Positions 25,701-36,283 of a DNA stretch of 64,000 nucleotides are shown here, one piece after another (the first letter of the stretch is position 1; every line of letters starts with the position of its first letter). This DNA comes from Galeopsis tetrahit (taxonomy: Eukaryota; Streptophyta; Magnoliopsida; Lamiales; Lamiaceae): NCBI GenBank assembly GCA_963675135.1, contig OY776129.1:71517348-71581347 (forward strand). Reading direction: 5' to 3'. The notes under the pieces are model-generated. The model made no database searches and was not told where the DNA came from. It worked only from the letters and a program-made list of their open reading frames with translations. The translations under genes were made by a program, and so were the position numbers.

Positions 25701-28700
25701 GGGTCGCTCGTACGGATGGTCTAGATTGCATCACATTGGAAGGTTAAATTGACTTCATCATGTTTGGTTTGGGTTTAGTGCTATATTTGTTTGGATGCTG
25801 TTTGCATTGACCAGTTCATTGATTTCACTGCAGGTGATCAAGTAAACAAAAAAGGTGGCATGACTGGTGGATTTTATGACTATAGACGCTCCAAACTGAA
25901 ATTTATTAGCACCATTAGAGAAAATATGAAGTCTGTTAGGAAGAAAGAAGAGGAACTGAGTAAAATCAGAGATGAACTTCAAAATATCCTTTTTATATTT
26001 CTTTTGCTTTTTGTTTATTTGCCAATATACGTTCATGCTTGTTGTGCTGTTCCTTGGTCATCTATGTACTTAATTGTATGGCATTTAGTTGTTGTTGCAG
26101 TAAACATTAAAGCTCCTCCTTCCATGTCCTGGTTGTTCACAACTATATTTTGACTTAAAATCTGCTCACAGGCCATTTTTAAATAAGTGTTTTCGCTCTT
26201 ACCTTTATAGGAGGATGACATCATCAATATATGATAAGAGATAGGTGCTTTTAGTAAAAATAAGTGAATGTTTGCATGAAATAAGCATTTCTTTCTTGTT
26301 TTCAAATTTTGCCATTTTGTTTTCACTGAACATGACTCACAGACTGACCAGAGAATCAACGAGCTAGTGGCAGAGCAGCAAAAGAATGATGCCAAGTTGG
26401 CTCATGAAAAGTCTTTACTTGAACAGCTGAAACAGGACGCAATGAATGCTGAGAAGCAAAAACATTCCATCTCAAAGTCACTTGAGAAGAAAGTAAGTCA
26501 ACCTTAGAGAAGGATTTACTGGATTTCTAAATATTCCAATTTTATTTACATGCTCTTTTCCTCCCCCAGGAGAAGTCCCTTGCAACCATACTGAGTCAAA
26601 TAGATCAGACCAGAGCTAACATTGCTACGAAAGAAGCTGAAATGGGAACTGAACTTGTTGATCACTTGACTGAGGAAGAGAAAGTGTCTCTTTCTCGGTT
26701 GAATCCTGAAATAACTAACATGAAAAAGGAGATAATTACCTGCAGGAGTAATCGAATGGAGGTGCGACGTTTATTTAAGCTCTTTCATAGATGCTTGACT
26801 TTTCAAGAATTTTGTTAAATGTACATTGTTTGGCATTGTGCATTGATAGACTGAAACAAGGAAATCAGAGCTGGAGATGAATCTATCTTCAAATCTTGTT
26901 AGGAGGAAATTAGAGTTGGAGGCTGTACAGCAATCTACAGACTCTGAAACGTTGCAGGGAGAAGCTGAGTTGAAAAGGCAGGAATTAATGGAGGCCAATT
27001 CATTGGTTGATCAATTGACTCAACAGCTTAAGAGTAAGGCACCTGATTATTTATTTTAAAACTTCTACATTTGGTCAGTTTATTTTACTTCACTCTAGCA
27101 TGTTTATATCTTTTACAGGAGTAACTGAGACTATAAATCAGAAGAATAGGGAATTGGAGAACATTAAAGCTGAAAAAGATAGACAAAAGGTAGTATTATA
27201 TTGGATTTAGTCTTCTGTTGTTTTGGTATTATACCATTGTAATATAATTTTCTCATCCAAGCCTTTTTCTCTCACTCTGTATTGTATGTTGTTCTGTCTG
27301 TGTTTGTATTTTACTCTATAAGATGTGTCCTTGTCTATGCAGAGTTTAGAAGACGAGTACAAAACTACTCTGCAGGATAACGAAAAAGAACAAGAGCAGT
27401 TAGTGATTAAGAAGAATAATTATCTGGCCAAGCAAGAAGAGTTCTCAAAGAAAATTCGGGAATTGGGTCCTCTATCATCTGATGCTTTTGAAACGTAATC
27501 TTTGCGTTTTGTTTTTGCTCAAGTTTCTATCTGCATCAAACCTACTTCATTATTTTTTTTTGAAATATCTAATGAGGCACTTTTTGATGATTTGTTTTTC
27601 CGTGTGCCTTATTCTAGGTATAAACGCAAAAACATTAAAGAATTGCATAAACAGCTTCATAGGTGTATTGAGCAACTGCAACAATTTAGCCATGTCAATA
27701 AAAAGGCTCTGGATCAGTATGTTAATTTCCAAGAGCAAAAAGAAGAGCTCCAGAAAAGACAAGCTGAGTTGGATGCTGGTGATGAGGTAAAGTCATTCAT
27801 CTTGCTTGTAGTTTTTCTCCCGTGATATCTGGATAGCATACATGAATGGATTTTGCTGATATTTCTGATTTGAATTTCTGCTCATCTTTGATAGAAAATC
27901 AAAGAACTTATATCAGTTTTGGATATGAGGAAGGATGAATCAATTGAGCGTACATTTAAAGGCGTTGCTAAACATTTCCGAGAAGTGTTTTCTGAACTTG
28001 TGCAAGGAGGTCATGGATTTCTGGTTATGATGAAGAAAAAGGTTTGCTCTTTCATCATCATTTTTACTTGTTGCTGTTTCTACCATTATGTAGGTTTACA
28101 TTATATCTTAGGGGGTGTTTGTTTTGGGACTCACACGTCCGGATGGGGGACGTAACGTCCCTCGTCCTGTTCTAGTTCGGGATTTCACATCTGGATTTCA
28201 CCATCCAACTCCATTCACCCCTAATAATACATATATATTATATTATTATAATAATACAACATCATACATTCTTACACAATTGATTTGACATAAAGTTACA
28301 TACTTACATTATATAATATTATAATACAACATCACCCACTCTTACACAATTGATTTGACATAAAGTTACATCATTTCCTACTCAAAATCTCTAAACAAAC
28401 ACACATAATCAATATTCATCATAATTTCTCCATCCAGGATTTCCCCATCCGGATTTTCCCCGTTCTACATAATCCCAAAACAAACACCCCCTTAAGGATT
28501 TTGATGAAATGGTTTTAAAGGAAGGAGATTATCTGTATCCATTCTTTTAAGGGTGCTAGTAAAACACGATGCATGCAAAAGAGTATGATGCTCAACAAAT
28601 AATTGGAAAATGCAGTCGAAGAACTAATGATCTAGTCGATCAATTTGATCTATCTTCTTCCAGGATCAATTTGGGACTTTCTAAACCCTTTTAAGACCCT

Positions 28701-31700
28701 GAAATTGGAGTCAAATTTCCACATAAGTTATTATTGGATAGTGCGACACCAAACTTGGTGTAATGAAATCAGTATCATATTTAGGGTTTTGCATTATTTC
28801 CAACGACGTGCCCCAAATCTTTTAAATTTGAATTTGATGAATTTCCCATTTTATGATCTAATTAGTTGTTAATTTTATTTCATTTAATTAAATAATTTTT
28901 TTATTAAAGTGTCAATTCTATTAAATTATTTTTTAATTAGTCTAGGCTGTCTAGCACAAATTAAAGTGACTAAAATTTGATAAATAAAACGCCAAAATTA
29001 AAAATAATTATATATTTATAAATATATACTCCCTCCGTCCCGGTATAAGTTTCCCCTTTCTTTTGGGTGTTTAGATTAAGGAATATGATAAAATAATAGA
29101 TGTAATAGAAGTGATGTGATGGTGAGAGAGAAAATAACAGATTAGTAAGAGATGAAGTATAATAAAATAATAGATAAAGTAGAAGTGATGTGATTGGGAG
29201 AGAGAAAATAATTTGCCAAAAATGGAATGAGAAACTTATAGTGGGACATCCAAAAAAGGAAAGTGGAAAACTTATAGTGGGACGGAGGGAGTATATACTA
29301 TTCAAATAACTATAATAATCAATATATTGGTAATTAATTGTAACTAAATAAAATGAGACACTTTTTTTGGTTTGAATTATAAATGGGTTTACTATGGTAT
29401 CGAGTTGGGTACAGGCTGATTCACACCGAAACATTAATTTGGTGTGAGGCTACACCAACTTCAGTTTTTATGTGCTAGAGATGGCCTTAGAGCTTCTGCT
29501 TCCGTTTTGTTTCTTTGTCACTTTGCTGAGGTCCTTTTTCTGTCAACAGTATTTAGTACTCTTTTGAGCTATGACTATTAATCTTGCTCTGTAGTAGTAA
29601 ATGCAGATTTAACATGACCTTGTACTGTAAAACTATATCTACTATGATTTTGTTCTGATATGCACAGTTGGGGGTTCACAGTATCATGACATAAATACCC
29701 CACTAAAAAATAATTCAAGAAAAGGTGAAAAAAGAAAATTTGACGTTCCTAAGATAAGTGATTCTATTGAAGGGGTAATCAAATCATTGTAATATATGTT
29801 ATTTGATTGCTCCATGCTGGGTAATGATTTAATGGTTTTACAGTTTGTAAATCATTGTAATACTCCGTATATGTTATTTATACCTTTATTTTACACTCAG
29901 GGTATGGAGCAATCAAATCATATTCTTGTAGCTTAAAAATGGAGTGTATTAATATTTAAAAAATGCAACATTTTGATGTTTGTTCTTGTTTCAACTTGTG
30001 AAAGAAGCAGTTGACTATGTTATCCATTGAAGATACGAGGAAGTGTGAAAGTGTATTTCAAAATTATTTTCTTCTCTTTTACTCCCTCCGTCCCAGTGAA
30101 AGCTACACAACTTTCTTTTTTCATCCGTCCCAATGAAAACATCTCATTCCCTTTTTGGCAAACTGCTTCCTCTCACATTTCATTATATTCTTCTCTCTCT
30201 CTCAATCACATCACCTCTAATACATCTACTTATTCTATTATATTTCTTAACCTCCATGCCCAAATCTCATGGCTAGCTTTCACCGGAACGGAAGAAGTAC
30301 TATAATTGCCAAAAAAAACTAGGATGAATCTACTATGTAGCATCATTTTCGGTCTCTTCAAAGTTGTTAGATTACATTTCCTTAGATATTATTGCTTATT
30401 AGATTGATATCATATTCCTTATATCTATAGTTTTGGGATTTAGGGTTTCTAGTTATATAGTGCATCTAAATGGAAGCTGCTATATGATTCTCTTTTTCTT
30501 CTGATATCTATGTTATTCATATCAAGAGCTTCTGCATGAAAATTTATACAATCCAAATGGTTTACAGGATAATAATGATGATGCTGATAATGATCTAGAT
30601 GATGATGAACCTCGACCAGCGGAAGAAGGCAGGGTCGAGAAGTACATTGGCGTCAAAGTGAAGGCATGCTATTCATTTCCTATGCTCATGTTTTATTCTT
30701 AATCAAGATTACAACTGTACTTATTTTTATACATCTTGCATCTCAGTCTATTTCTTTTAGGGTATGTGATTTGGGATTTCGAAATCTAAATCCGGTTCTA
30801 CTTTGAGATTTTAGAACCTGTTTTTTTAAAACTCAACACATCCACCCCTAAAATACCTATACACCTTATAAATACCATCCATTTTCTACATCGCACTCTC
30901 TCCAATGACTCATTAATACAAATATGGTTTTTTTATTCTCACTCTTATTTTATTTATCACTTCACATTTTTGCAACTTTCATTAAAACACATTAATTGTT
31001 ACACAATCATTCAATCATTATAAATCAACAATAATATAATAATACAATATCACACCCTTACACAACGATTTGACATAAAGTTAGATCCTACCCTATTTAA
31101 ATCTCAATATAAACACACACCAGTACTATTTATCAAGTTTTTGAAATCCATGAAATTTTGAAATCCCAGATTTTAAGATCCTCTAAATCCCCAAATCAGA
31201 CATATCCTTAGTTCTTTACGCTCTTTAAGATTCAGCCAATATTGTTGCAATTTAGAATCAAGGTCTTCCATATTGTTGCAATCTAGAATCGATTTGGAAA
31301 CATTTGTGCCTTCAGAATGGGTGCTGACAGATATCGTTCTAGTTTGCTATTTACTTCTAGATCCGTTTTTTTTAATACTTGATCTTTTTATTGTAGGTTT
31401 CTTTTACTGGGCAAGGGGAGACACAATCAATGAAACAGTTATCTGGGGGCCAGAAAACTGTGGTGGCTTTGGCATTAATCTTTGCCATACAGCGTTGTGA
31501 TCCTGCTCCATTTTATCTTTTTGATGAAATCGATGCAGCACTTGATCCACAGTACAGAACTGCTGTTGGAAGTATCCTTTGTATATGCTGTTTCTCTTTG
31601 GGTTATAATATCATTTTTGTTTCCTAAAGTTTACATTTATCCAGTTGTGGTCCCCTCTCTTTCACTCACTATCAAATTTGGTCATGGATGTACACTTTTA

Positions 31701-32476
31701 CTCTCACATTTGGTCCCACCGTTAGTTGATTGTCTGTTGACTGACGGAGTCAACTATTTGGGGCGTTAAATGTAGTTATTGCAAAGTTTTGTACATAAAT
31801 GTAAGTTTAAAACATAATAAAGAATCACAAAACTTTTAAATATTACATTTAGCACCCCTAGATAGTTGATTCCGTAGGTCAACAAACGGTGGGACCAATA
31901 AACTCGATAGTGAGTGAAAGAGAGAGAGATCAAAATTAGGGAAAAAAAAAAGGTAACCTTTTGGGACCAAAAATGAAATTATCGCTTTCTGTTTGCATTA
32001 TTTATTCAAAACATGTTGCATGTAGATGATTTTATTTCTAGAATAATTTTTGGTGCCTTCTGTATATCTGCACTGATCACCCATGGTCAGAAAGTTACGT
32101 AAAACGATACAAACTATGGGTTCCTGATTCCATTTCCGTAAGCAACAAGAAACTTTAGTATGGAGATTTGATTTTCAATCTTTCATTGGGTTCCTAAATT
32201 TTATCGTTGTTATGATGACTTTCATTTTCTTGTGCTTTCGAGATCCTTAACTTGCTTTTTGTAGATATGGTTCGTCGCCTAGCTGACATGGCCAACACTC
32301 AGTTTATAACCACCACATTTCGGCCAGAGCTTGTTAAAGTTGCTGATAAGATATATGGCGTGACACACAAAAACAGAGTCAGCCGCGTTAACATAATCAC
32401 CCAAGAACAGGCTATAGATTTTATCGAACATGATCAATCTCACAATGAGGTTAGCTTCCCTTCTTCCAACCACTAA
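16739..32476 (+). CDS. SMC3: Cohesin subunit SMC3, complete
   Basis: Core ATPase of cohesin, which holds sister chromatids together. 28 coding exons: 16739-16753, 16844-16919, 17040-17078, 17161-17228, 17332-17403, 18299-18378, 18539-18617, 18692-18809, 19067-19242, 20281-20526, 20632-20753, 22645-22789, 23487-23659, 23740-23839, 24582-24718, 24918-25119, 25655-25742, 25834-25983, 26341-26492, 26570-26761, 26850-27033, 27119-27189, 27343-27494, 27618-27786, 27895-28041, 30568-30663, 31397-31571, 32265-32476. Product 1211 residues, or 1203 if a last intron (32450-32889) is removed; Arabidopsis SMC3 has 1204. Walker A GANGSGKSN is at 32-40, the acetylated lysine pair at K105/K106 (GVKKDEYFLD), the hinge at about 504-680 (GGMTGGF), coiled coils on either side, signature LSGGQ at 1098-1102 and Walker B FYLFDEIDAALD at 1122-1133. 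All key residues are intact. Introns 8, 9 and 26 use GC donors; introns 18 and 27 are U12-type. Confidence 0.95.
18810..19066 (+). other. GC-AG intron 8 of SMC3
   Basis: The exon ends GAGACAG followed by GCAATG; the next exon starts GTAATAAGAG after TTACAG. This join gives METG-NKRKQ as in other plant SMC3 proteins (QETGNKRKQI). No GT donor fits: reading on hits a stop within nine codons. Confidence 0.82.
19243..20280 (+). other. GC-AG intron 9 of SMC3
   Basis: The donor is AAG|GCATTT and the acceptor TTTTGCAG. The join QQLMK-IEEDRNKI has the same spacing as the Arabidopsis protein, and no GT occurs in the preceding 30 bases or the next 20. Confidence 0.75.
21150..21440. mobile_element. Stowaway MITE in SMC3 intron 11
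   Basis: 291 bp, ends CTCCGTCCCGAGATTATTTGC and GGGACGAAGGGAG, flanked by TA. The same subfamily as the element at 59409-60337, sharing GGTATTAATTTTGTG and ATTTCCATATTGGGAGTGTG. Confidence 0.82.
25984..26340 (+). other. U12-type AT-AC intron 18 of SMC3
   Basis: The donor is ATATCCTTTTT, a perfect minor-spliceosome AT-AC donor, and the acceptor is GACTCAC. A branch-like CACTGAAC lies about 10 bases upstream of the acceptor. Only this join keeps the frame into the next exon and gives ELQKTDQRINELV, the same length as Arabidopsis QLQVIDQQITQLV. Confidence 0.87.
28111..28491. mobile_element. PIF/Harbinger-type MITE in SMC3 intron 25
   Basis: 381 bp, ends GGGGGTGTTTGTTTTGGGA and its exact inverse, flanked by TTA (28108-28110, 28492-28494). 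Same family as 57355-57652 (shared ACGTCC...TAACGTCCC near the left end and GACATAAAGTTACAT inside). Confidence 0.88.
29029..29291. mobile_element. Stowaway MITE in SMC3 intron 25
   Basis: 263 bp with matching ends CTCCCTCCGTCCC and GGGACGGAGGGAG flanked by TA. A body unit (AATAATAGATGTAATAGAAG, GTGATGTGAT, AGAGAGAAAATAA) is duplicated inside. Confidence 0.9.
30082..30297. mobile_element. Stowaway MITE in SMC3 intron 25, diverged right end
   Basis: 216 bp, left end CTCCCTCCGTCCCAG after TA, right end CGGAACGGAAGAAG before TA. The body is that of the 55577 and 4612 copies. Confidence 0.78.
30664..31396 (+). other. GC-AG intron 26 of SMC3
   Basis: The donor is GTGAAG|GCATGC and the acceptor TTTATTGTAG. 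The join reads EKYIGVKVK-VSFTGQGETQ, identical in spacing to the conserved SMC3 sequence. A PIF/Harbinger MITE fills most of the intron. Confidence 0.85.
30760..31207. mobile_element. PIF/Harbinger-type MITE in SMC3 intron 26
   Basis: 448 bp, left GGGTATGTGATTTGGGATTTC, right GGATATGTCTGATTTGGGG when reversed, flanked by TTA. Related to the 37891-38335 copy (shared TTCTACTTT, CATTAATACAAATATGG, CTTACACA.CGATTTGACAT). Confidence 0.75.
31572..32264 (+). other. U12-type GT-AG intron 27 of SMC3
   Basis: The donor GTATCCTTTG and the branch-point motif TCCTTAAC (32244-32251), placed 13 bases before the AG, both match the minor-spliceosome consensus exactly. The join gives YRTAVGNMVRRLAD. The intron also contains inverted-repeat MITE sequence at about 31645-31945 (CTCTCTTTCACTCACTATC and its inverse). 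Confidence 0.9.
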
Positions 32477-32499
32477 CGACCTCTCTAAAAGAGGATGCC

Positions 32500-32843
32500 A
32501 GAGTTAAAAAGCTTTTTGGTCTCATAACTCGTCTACTGTCCAATTTTTGTCCTACAAATATTGGACTTTTTTTATTTGGTCTCGGTATTAAAAAAAATTG
32601 TTCAATTTTGGCCCCAAAATCGCCAAAAAATTGAAAACGTTGTTTTATGTCATACAAATGTCACGTGAGGATTAGTTTGGAGTCAAATCGACAAATCTGG
32701 ATAGTAGATAAGTTATAGACACCGTTTTCAATTTTTTTGACAATTTATATAATATTGAGACTAAATTGAAAAGGTTTAGTTTTTTTTTTGGACCAAAATT
32801 GAATACTAGTAGACAAGTCATGAGACCAAAAAACTTTTAACTC
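32500..32843. mobile_element. Mutator-like MITE at the 3' end of SMC3
   Basis: 344 bp; ends AGAGTTAAAAAGCTTTTTGG and, reversed, GAGTTAAAAGTTTTTTGG with TTGGTCTCATRACTYGTCTACT conserved in both. Flanked by GAGGATGCC and GAGGATGTT (7 of 9 bases). Related sequence, inverted, is at 63800-64000. Confidence 0.7.
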
Positions 32844-32892
32844 GAGGATGTTAGATGCAAACTCTTGTAATATCCAATTTTTCATGCAGTGA

Positions 32893-33316
32893 GACTTACC
32901 TGGATGAACTGCAGTAAGGTTCTTGACAGCTGACCTGGATGAACATCTGTCGATCACCAAATTGGCGAGGCTAGTTTCTGTGAATACTAATATTAGTATG
33001 ATGTTTTATGAGTTAGAATAGAATGAATGACCGTTTTTTTTTTCTCTACTATCTGGATCTTATGTAATTATGGATTAGCTACCCACTCTTTTCATACGGC
33101 TTGCTTGCTTTATTCTCTTCTCTTCATATATGGGATTATTATGTTGGACCACCCTCTTATGAAGCTGTGATGGATAAACACTTTATCAATTATAGTTAGA
33201 ACAGGGTAAATTTAATTTAGATTCGTCCCTTGTAAAAAAATGTGTTGTACATGTATCAGGTTGAGAAAAACTTCAATGCACTGTACAAGTGAAACCCAAA
33301 TCCGAATGGAAACAAA
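32893..33316. other. 3' flank of SMC3
   Basis: Presumed 3' untranslated region of SMC3 and AT-rich spacer. No gene is seen. Confidence 0.4.
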
Positions 33317-33565
33317 TTAAAGAATGCCCACGTTCATGGGAAGTTTAATTTCCCAGTGAAACCATACATAATTACCAAATATGCCCTTCACAAGTGCATC
33401 TATCTCATAACGTAAGTCTCCATTGAAACTGCCCTCCCAATAATCACAACACATGTCATCAATTATACTTGGATTCCACGTATCAATCCTTTCCACAAGT
33501 ATTGTTTCAGGAATTGGTTCACCAAGGTTAAGACTTAAGAACAAGAATGTTGTTTTTTTAATCAT
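33317..33565 (-). pseudogene. Unrecognised protein fragment
   Basis: An 82-codon frame whose middle looks protein-like in composition (ETILVERIDTWNPSIIDDM, CCDYWEGSFNGDLRYEID, ALVKGIFGNYVWFHWEIKL), with many W, Y and C residues rarely found in random AT-rich DNA. The family is not recognised. It sits beside two clear gene fragments, which suggests it is one too. The ATG is unlikely to be the true start, since the first residues resemble intron sequence. Confidence 0.35.
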
Positions 33566-34031
33566 CTATTGCTTTAATTTTATCCATGTTGAATTACTAG
33601 TATTGTTTCTTTCTAATAGAGGGTGACACAATGATGTATTCTTGCTTTGATGAATGTGGTACATCTCGGGCGAATTTGCTAGGATAACTATTTGGCTTTT
33701 CAATTACTTGCCAATTTGTAAATTCACAATTTTGTGGCCTTACTTTTTTGTTTTTATTAATAGTGTATGCTATTTTGGAGTGGTTTCACAAGTCCATACT
33801 AACAATATCAGTTGGCAATGGCAAGAGTAGTTTGGACATTCTGTAAATTAAAATATGTGGATGTTGATTATGAAGTAACAACTAACAAGCCACTCTGAGA
33901 GGGAGGGTTTTCAAGTGTGAATTCTGATTTCATGATTAACTAACTTTCTTTCCACACAAGTTCATTACATTTGCACACATACATACTACACAACACAACA
34001 AATACAGTTATTCTGTTGTTGGAGAGGTTTA

Positions 34032-34827
34032 TTAAACTGCGTGCTTGCATTTGCATGCAACTCCATGGCCATGCTTTTGTTTCTTTAGTTGATCGACTCC
34101 GGCTACAAGATAGAAGGCGGTGTGCCTCATTGCACACTACTTATTTAGCATCATCAAACAAAGAAAAGAAACATGAGATGTTTAATTTACCTAAAGAAGT
34201 TGATCATTTTGATTTTGGAATCAGAATCAATATCCTCTGTGGTGTCTAATGCCTGCGCATCCACCTCTCCGCAGCTTCACGGCTCACACGGTGACGAGCA
34301 ATCAGTGTAGGATGCCCTGATTGCCAATTCAGTTTATTTTGTCACATTTCATGTAATTAAAATTACTAGTATTTTAATTTTAGGGAAGTGAAATGGGTGG
34401 GTGACCTTTTCTTTGGGTGTAAAGGGGAGGGCCTCCCATTCTCTCAGTAAAGTAGTCGTATTGGTTTTGTATGGCCTCTTCCTTGTTAGAATTTGCGAAA
34501 ATTGATCGAAACCACTCTTCCTCATCATCAAAAACTCTGTTAATTCAACAATTGACAATCCAATTTAATCCACAAACTAAACAGGGACAGGATCAGTTCA
34601 TCGAAAATTCCCGGATCATTTAAAAAAGGGGGAAACCCGAGTACTGCTCAGATCCCGATCCCAAATTTCGTAAAAAACAATTATTATATATACCTGTTGT
34701 AAAAGTTGGTTGAGAGATGAATGAAAGTGTTAAGGCCAAGCTTTTGGTAGAGATTGGTTTGATCAATGGCCAAAGCATCGTTTTCTCTCCCTATTATAAC
34801 TGGTTGATGGAGGCGTGTATGACTCAT
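34032..34827 (-). pseudogene. GLB3: 2-on-2 (truncated) haemoglobin GLB3-like, frameshifted
   Basis: Four exons with the family's structure: 34827-34694, 34536-34406, 34316-34191 and 34125-34032. They encode DALAIDQTNLYQKLGLNTFI, then VFDDEEEWFRSIFANSNKEE and AIQNQYDYFTERMGGPPLY, then GHPTLIARHR..REAAERW, ALDTTEDIDSDSKIKMINFF and finally HTAFYLVAGVDQLKKQK ending CKCKHAV, matching plant class 3 haemoglobins throughout. One base is missing near 34237 in exon 3 (between ERWMR and ALDTT), so the frame meets a stop; three residues (PFP in relatives) are also absent after RHR. The N-terminus before DALAID does not resemble the usual MQSLQ leader. Intron borders are still good, so decay is recent or the base loss is a sequencing error. 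The haem-ligand region RHR is kept. Confidence 0.85.
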
Positions 34828-35123
34828 CTGTAAATTATAGCGCACGTAGGATATGGGGATGGATTTTGTTTTTTCATTAACTTTTTTTTTTTGGGGGATT
34901 TTTTTTTTTGGTTAACTGTTTTTTTCATTAACTTACATATAGTACATCATTTTACTCCACTATTGTTGGTCAAATTTGATTTGAACTATTTCGCGACTTA
35001 AAGAGATTATTCTCTCTACTCATTTAATTCATTCTACTCATTCACCCAAAATCAAAACTCTAGCCCCCTCCCCACCATCCCCCTCGGCTGCCGCCGTCCC
35101 CTTTTCCCGCCGCTGTCTGTAAC

Positions 35124-35771
35124 AGAGTGAAAGTTATTTTCAAGTGCAATTCCATGCATCTCAGGTATTCGATTTTTTTTTTTTTTTGACAAGGGTATTC
35201 GATTTATTTATTTATTAATTATTGATGCATTTACCTGGTTTATGATGTCGTGGATTTATTTTGGATTTTAGAGCGCAATGATTTGGTATTTGGATTAGGT
35301 ATTATGAGGCATTGCGAATGATTAAACATAATTTCAATCATGGTAGTTTCTACCTAATTTAAATTGGTTGAAATTTAGGTGGCGGAGGTGGGAGGGAATG
35401 GATTGATGATATTTGTTGTTTCCTCTTATATTGGAAAGGGAACTGTGAAATCGGGCAAGGCAACGGTTCAAGATGGGAGCAGTTTGTGGGAGAATCCTGT
35501 GTATGAAACTGTGAAGTTTAATCAAGATCCAAGATCAAGGAAGATTCATGAAAGGATTTACTACTTCGTTGTAGGCACGGTGTGTAATGTGATTAAAAAA
35601 AAAGATGAAATTAATATGCATTGATTTCTTATTATAAGGTGATTCTTTAGTTCTTATAGACCTTTGTTGTTGTGTTATAGGGGCCATCTAAATCTGGAGT
35701 TGTTGGAGAAGCTGCAATTGATTTTTTGAATTATGTTGAAGCAACTAAGGCCTCGTCGGTTTCTCTTCCCG
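35124..35771 (+). pseudogene. NT-C2 domain fragment of a myosin-heavy-chain-like (EEIG1/Ehbp1-type C2) protein
   Basis: Three exon pieces: 35124-35164, 35379-35579 and 35681-35771. The main one reads VAEVGGNGLMIFVVSSYIGK, then ATVQDGSSLWENPVYETVKF and DPRSRKIHERIYYFVVGT, continued by GPSKSGVVGEAAIDFLNYVE and ATKASSVSLP. This is the N-terminal C2 domain of plant long coiled-coil proteins such as AT5G41140. In the first piece (RVKVIFK) one base appears lost before CAATTCCATGCATCTCAG, which in the shifted frame would read QFHASQ as in relatives. The sequence stops matching after SLP, and the coiled-coil region is absent. It is a truncated, frameshifted duplicate. Confidence 0.83.
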
Positions 35772-36283
35772 AATATCTAATTAAGTGTCAAACTATTGTA
35801 ATTAGAAAATTCAATTTGATTCAATTAAAAAAAATCAACTAGATTTTATTAGAGAAAAGTAGATGTAAAATGACTCTAATAGAAAATTACACACGAGAGC
35901 TTGATGATTTTCAAGAACAACAAAAAAACGTGGCCTTTTATATTGATTCTTTCTAGCTTGCTTGGTTGTAAAAGATCCAAGTCTCCCCAGATAATCAATT
36001 GCGAGTCAAGTAGTTGAATTCGAACTCGACTCGAGCACTTGTTGAGCCGAGCTCGGCTAGACTCAATTACACTAATAAGCAAAAAAATGAGCTCGACTCG
36101 TAAACGAGTCTAACAAACCTAATGAAATTACAAGAAAAATCTTAGAAATCAAGCCTAACGAGCTCGACTCATTTATGAATATCAAATCATGTCTATTACT
36201 GTTTCTAAAAAAAAAACTCCATTCATTATTCATGAAAGAAAAGTGAAAATCCCGTGCATATGTATGTGCAGTTGCGTAACTCA
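35772..36283. other. Spacer with a GAGCTCGACTCG-rich degenerate repeat
   Basis: About 35990-36180 is a run of imperfect GAGCTCGACTCG/CGAGTCGAGC motifs in both orientations, the same type as at 51905-52170. It is probably the remains of an hAT-like MITE. No gene is seen. Confidence 0.5.

Noticed and set aside
28645..29434. Open frames in SMC3 intron 25
   Set aside because: They are AT-rich and partly within Stowaway sequence, with no family match.
33971..34249. Plus-strand open frame over the GLB3-like exons
   Set aside because: It is antisense to clearly recognisable haemoglobin exons.
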